NCBI RefSeq assembly: GCF_012044895.1
Contig: NZ_CP050695.1
Span: forward strand, 712,501-776,500
Source: Aquisalimonas sp. 2447
Lineage (GTDB): Bacteria; Pseudomonadota; Gammaproteobacteria; Nitrococcales; Aquisalimonadaceae
Length of the DNA stretch: 64,000 nt
Reading direction: 5' to 3'
Each line of letters starts with the position of its first letter. The stretch's first letter is position 1. The notes beneath the pieces are model-generated. The model had not been told where the DNA came from. It worked only from the letters and a program-made list of their open reading frames with translations, and did not search any database. Of this stretch, positions 47,689 through 54,454 are shown in pieces. Position numbers and translations under genes: made by a program.

Positions 47689-49140
47689 TCAGTCGCCGCG
47701 AGGGACCGTCTGCGGTTCCACGAACTCGAACAACCCCTCGATGCCGCCCTCACGGCCGTAGCCGGACTGTTTCATGCCGCCGAAGGGTGCCTCCGGGGTC
47801 GGGCCGGAGCCGGTGTTGTAACCCACATGGGCGAATTCCAGAGCGGCAATCACCTTCTGCGCGCGCTGATCGTCGGCGGTGAAGATGTATGACGCCAGAC
47901 CGAACTCGGTCTGGTTGGCCATGTCGATGGCCTGGTCGTCATCGCCGAAGGTGGCGATGGGCACCAGCGGGCCGAAGGTCTCCTCCTTCCAGCAGGCCAT
48001 CTGCGGCGTCACGCCCAGCACGATGGTGGGCGGGAAGAAGCCGCCCCAGTCGTTCTCCAGGGACGGCGGCACGTCCCCCATGACCAGTTTCGCGCCCTTC
48101 TCGATGGCATCGGAGAGGTGGCGGCGCACCTTCTCGTAGCCGTTGCGGTCGATCAGCGGCCCGATGTCGGTATCGGACTCCAGGCCGTCTCCCACCTTGA
48201 GCTTGCTCGCGCGGGCCTTGAGGCGTTCGGCGAAATCGGCCGCCACGCTCTCGTGCACCATGACACGGTTGGCGCACACGCAGGTCTGGCCACCGCCGCG
48301 GAACTTGTTGCCGATGAGGTTATCGGCGGCGGCGTCCAGGTCTGCGTCCTGGAAGACGATGTACGGCGCATTGCCGCCCAGTTCCAGGGTAAGCTTCTTC
48401 ACCTGCGGCGCACTGCGCTCGATGAGTTCGCGACCGACTTCGGTGGAGCCGGTGAAGCTGAGCACGCGGACGTCCGGATGGTCGCACAGGGTGTCGCCGA
48501 TGGGCCCCGCAGAACCGGTGACCAGGTTGACCTTGCCCGGCGGCATGTCCAGCGCTTCGTCCAGCAGGGTGAACAGCGCCACCATGGTCAGCGGGGTCTT
48601 GGATGAGGGCTTGATGACGCTGGGGCAGTCCGCCGCGATGGCCGCAGACAGTTTTTTCGCGATCATGCCGATGGGGAAGTTCCAAGGGGTGACCAGGGCC
48701 ACCACGCCGGCGGGCCGGTAGTGGACCGTCCAGCTGCAGTTACGCGGCTTTTCGTCCAGTTGCCGGGGTTCCAGCGCTTCCAGGTTATCGGCGCAGTAGC
48801 GGAAGAATCCGGCGGCGTAGTCCACCTCGCCCGAGGCTTCTTTCCAGGGTTTGCCATGTTCCATGCACAGGATGCGGCCAAGCTCTTCGCGGTTGGCCTC
48901 CAGCGCCTTGACGATGTTCTGCAGCCACTCCCGGCGTTTAGCCAGGCTCGCCGGTGATTTCAGTGCGTTGCGTGCGGCTTCGACTGCCCGGGTAGTCTCC
49001 TCGGGGCCCATGCCCGGCACCTGCGCGAGCGCGTCGCCGTCGACCGGGTTGTAGACGGTCAGGGTTTTGCCCCCGTCCGCGTCCAGCCACTGGCCGTTGA
49101 TGTAACCCTGACAGCGTTTGAGCAAAGGCGAATCCAGCAT
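47689..49140 (-). CDS. gabD: Aldehyde dehydrogenase, succinate-semialdehyde dehydrogenase-like
   Basis: The 483-residue NAD(P)-dependent enzyme has TPWNFPIGMI with Asn154, TLELGGNAPYIVF with the general base Glu253 and GGGQTCVCANR with the catalytic Cys287, next to a second Cys at 289 as in many GabD proteins. The sequence around it (KPSSKTPLTMVAL; TDIGPLID) also agrees with succinate-semialdehyde dehydrogenase. ATG 49140 follows AAGGGG; the 85 codons upstream in the open frame are a low-quality extension. Confidence 0.88.
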   Translation of the reverse strand: MLDSPLLKRCQGYINGQWLDADGGKTLTVYNPVDGDALAQVPGMGPEETTRAVEAARNALKSPASLAKRREWLQNIVKALEANREELGRILCMEHGKPWKEASGEVDYAAGFFRYCADNLEALEPRQLDEKPRNCSWTVHYRPAGVVALVTPWNFPIGMIAKKLSAAIAADCPSVIKPSSKTPLTMVALFTLLDEALDMPPGKVNLVTGSAGPIGDTLCDHPDVRVLSFTGSTEVGRELIERSAPQVKKLTLELGGNAPYIVFQDADLDAAADNLIGNKFRGGGQTCVCANRVMVHESVAADFAERLKARASKLKVGDGLESDTDIGPLIDRNGYEKVRRHLSDAIEKGAKLVMGDVPPSLENDWGGFFPPTIVLGVTPQMACWKEETFGPLVPIATFGDDDQAIDMANQTEFGLASYIFTADDQRAQKVIAALEFAHVGYNTGSGPTPEAPFGGMKQSGYGREGGIEGLFEFVEPQTVPRGD

Positions 49141-49283
49141 GACAGTCCCCTTGGTGGTTGTTCGTGCCGTCGATCCCCGGAGCGGCGGTGCCGCGTGCCG
49201 GGCCGATCGGCCAGTCGTCCGGTTATGTTGAATGGAATGGGCGGTGAGGTCCAGCGCACCGCCGTGAGCGGGCGCTCGCGCGC

Positions 49284-50258
49284 TCAGCCTGGCGGTACAT
49301 AACCCCGACCCTTGTCGACCACATTGTGCAGCGCATCGCCGGACTGCCAGCGCCGGAAATTCTCCAGGAACTGCATGGTCAGCGCCTCCTGCCAACCGAG
49401 CACGTCACCGGCCATGTGGGCTGACAGGATGGCCTGGGGGAAATCCCACAGGGGATGCCCCTGGGGCAGGGGCTCCTCTTCGAAGACATCCAGACCGGCA
49501 CCTGCAATGGCGTCGGCTTCCAGGGCCTCCACCAGGGCCTCGGTGTCGACGATGGGGCCGCGGCCGATGTTGATGAAGCGTGCCTCGGGTTTCATGGCCG
49601 CAAAGGCGTCATGGCCGAACAGGCCCCGGGTGGCGTCGGTCAGCGGTGCGGCCACCACCACGAAATCCGCCTCCGGCAGGTGATCCAGCAGCGTGTGCTG
49701 TGCGTGGACGCGCCCGAAGTCGGGATCATCCTGTCGGGCGGAGCGAGCGACCGCGTCCACCCGCATGCCCGCCGCCGCCAGCATGCGGCCGATCTCGCGT
49801 CCGATGGCGCCGGCACCGATGATCAGCGCACGCTTGTCGCGGATGGTCTCGGTCTCCCGGTGCTGCCAGACGTGCTGATCCTGGTAGCGTACGGAGGCGG
49901 GTAGGTCCTTGGTGAAGGCCAGCACCAGGCCGAGTACAAACTCGGCGATGGGCCGGTCGAAGATGCCGCGTGCGTTGGTTATGGGGATCTCGCTGTTCTG
50001 CAGGCCCGGAAACATGAGGGCATCGACCCCGGCGCTGGTGGCGTGCACCCACTGCAACCGGTCCGCCAGGGGCCAGCACTCGGCAAGCATCTCCGTGCGG
50101 AAATCCGTTACCAGCAGAATGTCCGCCCCCGGCAGTGCCTGTTCCAGGCCCTCGCGGCTGTTGGCGAGTCGCAGTTCGGCTGTATCTGCGATGGTATCCA
50201 GACCGGGGGGGAGCGCTTCTCCTTCACCGGTGAGGACGGCGATGACCGGTTGTTGCAT
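49284..50258 (-). CDS. D-2-hydroxyacid dehydrogenase
   Basis: The 324-residue protein is a D-isomer-specific 2-hydroxyacid dehydrogenase: VHATSAGVDALMFPGL, the NAD motif IIGAGAIGREIGRML, FINIGRGPIVDTEALVEAL, the Glu of GAGLDVFEEEPLP and the His in ILSAHMAG. It resembles the glyoxylate/hydroxypyruvate reductase-like branch. ATG 50258 follows GGGAG. It shares the 260-bp upstream region with the divergent aminotransferase gene. Confidence 0.9.
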   Translation of the reverse strand: MQQPVIAVLTGEGEALPPGLDTIADTAELRLANSREGLEQALPGADILLVTDFRTEMLAECWPLADRLQWVHATSAGVDALMFPGLQNSEIPITNARGIFDRPIAEFVLGLVLAFTKDLPASVRYQDQHVWQHRETETIRDKRALIIGAGAIGREIGRMLAAAGMRVDAVARSARQDDPDFGRVHAQHTLLDHLPEADFVVVAAPLTDATRGLFGHDAFAAMKPEARFINIGRGPIVDTEALVEALEADAIAGAGLDVFEEEPLPQGHPLWDFPQAILSAHMAGDVLGWQEALTMQFLENFRRWQSGDALHNVVDKGRGYVPPG

Positions 50259-50430
50259 CGTGGACTCCCAGCGTGGTGTGCGGGTGGTGCTCCGGGTTCC
50301 ATGCGTAGGGCGCTTCATCGAGCGCGGTCAGGTCCCGGGGTGCTTCGCCCTTGCATCGACGGTATAGAGCAGTCGCAGAAGCGTCAACCGCACAGCGCTC
50401 AGTGCCCGCCATGGCGGGGTTTCAGGGTGC

Positions 50431-50458
50431 TTGACCCGGTGCTGCACGGGGGCATACG
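50431..50458 (+). promoter_or_regulatory. Weak candidate promoter of the class I aminotransferase gene
   Basis: TTGACC (50431-50436) and CATACG (50453-50458) are 16 bp apart and lie 60 bp before the start codon. The -35 hexamer is good, the -10 poor. The rest of the gap (50259-50518) shows no clear structure. Confidence 0.3.
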
Positions 50459-50518
50459 CTCCGGGTGTTACTGCGCTTCTCACCGGTGGCTGGGCACCGG
50501 TCGTCCCACGGAGGAATC

Positions 50519-51730
50519 ATGGCTGTCAATCCGATCGATACCGAAGCCCAGGACCTGGATGATGTCCGGGATGCGAGTTGGGCGCCGGCACTCCGTGCGA
50601 TCCCGGTGGCGGGCATCCGCAAGATGGTCAATATGGCCGCGAGCATGGAGGATGTGGTGCATCTCTCCATCGGACAGCCGAATTTCCCCACCCCGCGTCA
50701 CATTATTGATGCCTACATCGAGGCGCTGGAGGAAGGGCACACCGGCTACACCATGGACGCGGGACTGCCGGAGCTCCTCACGGCCCTGGCCGAGTACTAC
50801 AGCCAGCGCTATAACCGGACCCTGACTGAGGACAATATCCTCATCACCGCCGGCTGCACCGAGGCCATGTACCTTGCGCTGACCGCCACCTCCGCGCCTG
50901 GGCGGCAGTTCCTGGTCACGGATCCGACCTTCCTGCTGTATGCGCCACTGATCCGCATGAACGGCGGCGAAGTGAAGTACATTCCCACGCGCGCCGAGCA
51001 TGGCCACCAGCTGGATCCCCAGGAGGTGATCGACAACATCGGCATGCGCACCTACGGTATCGTGCTGAACTCGCCCAGCAACCCCACCGGCACGGTCTAC
51101 CCGGCGGAGACCATCGATGCCATCTGCCAGGAAGCGGCGTACCGCGGCGTGTACGTGTTCAGCGACGAGGTCTACGATCACCTGTTGCTGGATGACATGG
51201 AGTACCCAAGCGTGCTGCGCCACGCCATGGACCTGGACAATGTCATGGTGGCCAGCAGTTTTTCCAAGACCTTCAGCATGGCCGGTCTGCGCATCGGCTG
51301 GATTATCTCCAGCCAGGGGGCGATCAAGAAGCTGCGTCGTTACCACATGTTCACCACCACCGTGGCCAACACCCCGGCCCAGTGGGCCGGCATCGCCGCC
51401 CTGAAGGGGGATCGCAGTTGCGTCGATGACATGGTGCAGGAGTACGCCCAGCGGCGGGACCGCGTGGTGCAGCTGGTCAGCGAGACGCCGCATCTTACCG
51501 GTTACTGGCCCCAGGGCGCGTTCTACATCTTCCCGGCGCTGCCCCACGGCGCCAACGCCAACCAGGTGTGCCTGCGCATGCTGCAGGAGACGGGGGTGTG
51601 TACCGTGCCCGGCGATGCCTTCGGCGAGAGCTGCAGCAATTCCCTGCGTATCAGCTACTCGACTTCCATGGAAAAGATCGAGGAAGCCTTCGAGCGCATG
51701 GTGCCGTGGCTGGCCAAGCAGGACTTCTGA
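50519..51730 (+). CDS. Class I/II pyridoxal-phosphate aminotransferase
   Basis: The 403-residue enzyme has the fold-type I motifs LSIGQPNFPTP, LNSPSNPTGTVYP with Asn188, FSDEVYDHL with Asp216 and SSFSKTFSMAGLRIGW with Lys250 as the PLP lysine. This is the AspC/AlaA-like subgroup; the amino donor cannot be fixed. An excellent GGAGGA precedes ATG 50519. It diverges from the 2-hydroxyacid dehydrogenase, an arrangement that suggests linked keto-acid metabolism. Confidence 0.9.
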   Translation: MAVNPIDTEAQDLDDVRDASWAPALRAIPVAGIRKMVNMAASMEDVVHLSIGQPNFPTPRHIIDAYIEALEEGHTGYTMDAGLPELLTALAEYYSQRYNRTLTEDNILITAGCTEAMYLALTATSAPGRQFLVTDPTFLLYAPLIRMNGGEVKYIPTRAEHGHQLDPQEVIDNIGMRTYGIVLNSPSNPTGTVYPAETIDAICQEAAYRGVYVFSDEVYDHLLLDDMEYPSVLRHAMDLDNVMVASSFSKTFSMAGLRIGWIISSQGAIKKLRRYHMFTTTVANTPAQWAGIAALKGDRSCVDDMVQEYAQRRDRVVQLVSETPHLTGYWPQGAFYIFPALPHGANANQVCLRMLQETGVCTVPGDAFGESCSNSLRISYSTSMEKIEEAFERMVPWLAKQDF

Positions 51731-51809
51731 ATTCAATCCATCATCGCCTTCCCAGGACCGCGTGCCAGCGGTTCAGGGAGGGTATTTACCCGACTGAAAG
51801 GGTTCAACC

Positions 51810-52589
51810 ATGAGTATTCGCACTGAACGTCGTGACGGCGTACTTGTCGTCACCCTGGATCGCCCGGAAAAGCGCAACGCCCTCACTGGCGAGATGTATG
51901 ACTCGCTGCGCGCCACCATGAACGACGCCCGCGAGGACGCTGGTGTTCGCGTGGTCCTGCTGCAGGCAGCGGGTGACAGTTTCACCGCCGGCAATGATCT
52001 GCAGGATTTCGGTGAACAGGGCAAGAAGCGCGTGGCCAGTGGTGAGAAGGCGCCGGCCATGAAGCTCATCGACGACATGCTGGATTTCCCCAAGCCGGTG
52101 GTGGCGGCAGTGCGGGGGCACGCCGTGGGCATTGGCACCACCGTGCTGTTGCACTGTGATGTGGTCGCCGCCAGCGAGACGGCGAGCTTTTCGCTGCCGT
52201 TCGTGCGTCTGGGCCTGACGCCGGAGTTTGCCTGCAGCTACGTGCTACCGCTGCTGGCGGGCCGCACCAAGGCGAGCCACACGCTGCTGCTGGGAGAGCC
52301 CTTCGATCGGGAGCGTGCGCGGGAGCTGGGCATCGTGTCCATGAGTTGCAGTGACGCGGAACTGGACGAGCAGGCCATGGCGACGGCGCAGAAAATGGCG
52401 GCTCTGCCACCGCAGGCGGTGCGTGCCACCAAGGGCCTGATCAACAGCGCGTTCCATCTGGAGCGTATGCGTGAGGCGGTGGCAAAGGAAACGGAGGCAT
52501 TCGCCGCCGGTCTGGTCTCCGAAGAGCACCAGGAGGCCGTCACCGCCTTCTTCGAAAAGCGCCAGCCGGACTTCAGCCGCTTCAGCTGA
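51810..52589 (+). CDS. Enoyl-CoA hydratase/isomerase family protein
   Basis: The 259-residue crotonase has LDRPEKRNALTGEMYDSLR, FTAGNDLQDF and AAVRGHAVGIGTTVLLHCDVVAA. At the positions of the hydratase glutamates it has LPFVRLGLTPEFACSYVLP, of which Glu in PEF is kept. This fits an isomerase of the PaaG/ECI type, and the family commonly has 250-260 residues. The start ATG 51810 follows a weak site. A REP unit begins 20 bp after the stop. Confidence 0.9.
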   Translation: MSIRTERRDGVLVVTLDRPEKRNALTGEMYDSLRATMNDAREDAGVRVVLLQAAGDSFTAGNDLQDFGEQGKKRVASGEKAPAMKLIDDMLDFPKPVVAAVRGHAVGIGTTVLLHCDVVAASETASFSLPFVRLGLTPEFACSYVLPLLAGRTKASHTLLLGEPFDRERARELGIVSMSCSDAELDEQAMATAQKMAALPPQAVRATKGLINSAFHLERMREAVAKETEAFAAGLVSEEHQEAVTAFFEKRQPDFSRFS

Positions 52590-52608
52590 CGCTTCCCCAT
52601 CCCCTTCT

Positions 52609-52630
52609 GTGGGAGCGACGTCAGTCGCGA
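52609..52630. repeat. Single REP unit, GGAGCGACGTCAGTCGC family
   Basis: TGTGGGAGCGACGTCAGTCG and the next bases repeat, with one mismatch, the arm found twice at 62669-62745. The unit is a small hairpin, GCGAC-GTCA-GTCGC. It resembles the GTAGGAGCGAGCTTGCTCGC REPs of Pseudomonas in form. Confidence 0.85.
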
Positions 52631-52731
52631 TGACGCGTGGCCGCGAGACGTAGGGTGCATCTTGATGCACCGAATGCCGCTTGTGGGGCGGACTCCGCAA
52701 TGGCCTGTCCGTTGCCTTCGCTCCGGGGGCG

Positions 52732-52835
52732 CTGATCGGGTACTCCGGTCACGGACACGCTGTGAATACATCCCTGTACGCTCGGCGCTGGCCCTCCATG
52801 GCCAGCGACGGTCCGTGACCGGAGCACCCGATCAG
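52732..52835. repeat. 104-bp hairpin element with two internal TCC(C/A) hairpins
   Basis: Arms of 25 bp (52732-52756 and 52811-52835, one mismatch) enclose 54 bases. These contain TACA-TCCC-TGTA and CTGGCC-CTCCAT-GGCCAG. The left arm overlaps the larger 32-bp inverted repeat, so it takes part in two alternative pairings. The loops are the same as in the two larger elements at 52953 and 54198. Confidence 0.85.
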
Positions 52836-52952
52836 CGCCTGCGGCACCTGGCACGGTGCGGTGGAGTAACCGTCGACTCCGGATACTCTGGAATGCGGTG
52901 TCGCTGGCCACCTCTGCCGTCAGCCGCAAGCCGCATGCCTTGAAAATGTCTC

Positions 52953-53173
52953 GGCGTGGCGGGTGGCCGGCACTCGGTGAAAGCGACTCGCGGAGCTCCG
53001 ACCCGGAGGCCGCCCGGCCCCGAAGGGGTGGCCGCATGGATGCGGCCACCGGCGCCCAGCGCAGGGATGCGCTGTAAGCCGGCCAGGCCGCAGGGGCGGA
53101 AACTTTCCTTCGCCAGAAGGAAAGTTAGGCGGAGCGCCGGAGCGCTCACCGGGTGCCGGCCACCCGCCACGCC
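52953..53173 (-). repeat. 221-bp structured repeat element, copy A
   Basis: Terminal inverted repeats of 28 bp (52953-52980 and 53146-53173, one mismatch; GGCGTGGCGGGTGGCCGGCA at the left) enclose a core. Read on the minus strand the core holds, in order, a hairpin with 11-bp stem (53101-53126), CAGCGCA-TCCC-TGCGCTG (53057-53074), TGGCCGCA-TCCA-TGCGGCCA (53029-53048) and a CCCC-TTC-GGGG hairpin. The core from GGCCGGCTTACAGC to CTTCGGGGCCGG matches copy B. A frame of 80 codons on the plus strand is considered an artefact. Confidence 0.85.
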
Positions 53174-53374
53174 CCGACCGCAAGGCAGCGGCCCATGATC
53201 CGCACGGCCCCGGATGACAGGTCGTTCGTGACCGGAGTACCCGATCGGCGCCCCCGGAACGAAGCCACCGGCAGAGGCGTGCTCAGCCACAATACCGCTT
53301 ATGGCAAAAGGTGCATCAAGATGCACCCTACGTGTTGCTCTTGCACGGCCATGGACCGGGCGATGGGTGTCCCA

Positions 53375-54163
53375 TCACCACTGCGGCTTGCGCTTCTCCA
53401 GGAACGCATCCACGCCTTCCCGCGCCGCGTCGGTGTCCATGTTGCAGGCCATGGTTTCGGAGGCGTCGTCGTAAGCCGCCGCCAGGTCCTTGCCGCTTTG
53501 CCGGTAGAAGAGTGCCTTGCCAGCCTGGATGGCCTCCGGCGGTTTCGCCGCAATCTTCTCGGCCATTTCCGTCGTGGTGGCCGCGAGTTGGTCGTCGTCC
53601 ACCACGCGATTGACCAGCCCGAGGCGAGCGGCCTCGTCGGCTTCGACGAAATCGCCGGTGAAGAGCATTTCCAGGGCGTTCTTGCGGGGCACCACGCGGC
53701 TGACGGCCACCGCCGGGGTGCTGCAGAACAGGCCCAGGTTGATGCCGGAGGTGGCGAAGCGCGCGGAGCGGCCGGCCACCGCCAGGTCCGCGGTGGCGAC
53801 GAGCTGGCAGCCGGCGGCGGTGGCGATGCCCTGGACCTGGGCGATCACCGGCTGTGGCAGGCTCACCACCCGCTGCATGAACGCGCTGCAGCGGTCGAAC
53901 AGGGCCTGGTGCGCGTCCCGGTCTTCCATGGAACGGATCTCGCGCAGGTCGTGGCCGGCGCAGAAGGCCTTGCCCTCGGCGTCGATGATGACCACGCGCA
54001 CGTTGTCATCATCGGCGATGGTGTCCAGGGCGTTGTGCAGGGCGGCGATGACGTCGGCGCGCAGGGGGTTGTAGCGCTCGGGTTCGTTGAAGCTGACCCG
54101 GGCGATGTGGCCCTTGTGGCGGACGCGGATGGGGGAGTCGGTGTTGGGGGCGGGTTGGCTCAT
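53375..54163 (-). CDS. Enoyl-CoA hydratase/isomerase family protein
   Basis: The 262-residue crotonase has FNEPERYNPLRADV, FCAGHDLREIRSM and AQVQGIATAAGCQLVATADLAVAG. The position of the second hydratase Glu is occupied in NLGLFCSTPAVAVSR by non-acidic residues, so simple hydration is doubtful. Many actinobacterial and proteobacterial EchA-like proteins look like this. It is not closely similar to the neighbour at 51810. It is bracketed by copies A and B of the structured repeat in inverted orientation. Confidence 0.9.
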   Translation of the reverse strand: MSQPAPNTDSPIRVRHKGHIARVSFNEPERYNPLRADVIAALHNALDTIADDDNVRVVIIDAEGKAFCAGHDLREIRSMEDRDAHQALFDRCSAFMQRVVSLPQPVIAQVQGIATAAGCQLVATADLAVAGRSARFATSGINLGLFCSTPAVAVSRVVPRKNALEMLFTGDFVEADEAARLGLVNRVVDDDQLAATTTEMAEKIAAKPPEAIQAGKALFYRQSGKDLAAAYDDASETMACNMDTDAAREGVDAFLEKRKPQW

Positions 54164-54197
54164 GGTTCTCTCCGCTGTCTTGGTGCAGAGGTCTGGG

Positions 54198-54412
54198 GCC
54201 GTTCAGGTGCGGGAGGTCTTGGTTGGGGCTCCGGAGCTTCGCTTACGGAAGCTGACGCTTCCTACCCTACGCTCCGGGCTGGCCGGCTTACAGCACATCC
54301 ATGTGCTGGGCGCCGGTGGCCGCATCCCTGCGGCCAACCCTTCGGGGCCGGGCGCCCTGCGCTTCGGCGCTACGCTAGTCGCCCCAACCAAGACCTCCCA
54401 CACCTGAACGGC
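54198..54412 (+). repeat. 215-bp structured repeat element, copy B
   Basis: Terminal inverted repeats of 32 bp (54198-54229 and 54381-54412, one mismatch; GCCGTTCAGGTGCGGGAGGT at the left) enclose the core. In order it has GGAAGC-TGAC-GCTTCC (54247-54262), itself flanked by CCGGAGC/GCTCCGG, then CAGCACA-TCCA-TGTGCTG (54291-54308 with flanks), TGGCCGCA-TCCC-TGCGGCCA (54317-54336) and CCC-TTCG-GGG (54338-54347). The arms share no sequence with those of copy A. It fills most of the gap between the hydratase gene and the acyl-CoA synthetase gene. Confidence 0.87.
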
Positions 54413-54454
54413 GCGGCGTCGATCGGTCCCACCTGACTCCAGGTGGGCAATGGT

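Larger units (their letters stand above)
52649..53332. repeat. Composite inverted-repeat region filling the gap between two enoyl-CoA hydratase genes
   Basis: The gap from 52590 to 53374 (785 bp) holds no convincing gene. It is bounded by the GGTGCATC/GATGCACC unit in inverted orientation (52649-52671 and 53310-53332). Inside these, 52722-52753 and 53227-53258 form a 32-bp inverted repeat with one mismatch (TCCGGGGGCGC.GATCGGG then TACTCCGGTCACG). Two further self-contained elements, at 52732-52835 and 52953-53173, are nested within. Such layering suggests successive insertions of small non-autonomous elements. Confidence 0.85.

Noticed and set aside
52956-53198. 80-codon plus-strand frame within repeat copy A, with a similar peptide in copy B (PGPEG.AA.MRPPAPS..M.CKPA)
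   Set aside because: The shared peptide follows from the shared hairpin core. The frame runs through terminal repeats that differ between copies, and no ribosome site is seen. It is kept as an alternative in the repeat finding but not called as a gene.
52649-53332. Insertion sequence
   Set aside because: Inverted repeats are present, but there is no transposase frame or recognisable relic inside.
53153-54436. Plus-strand frame of 427 codons over the enoyl-CoA hydratase gene and both flanking repeats
   Set aside because: It is the antisense of a clear crotonase and continues through repeat DNA at both ends.
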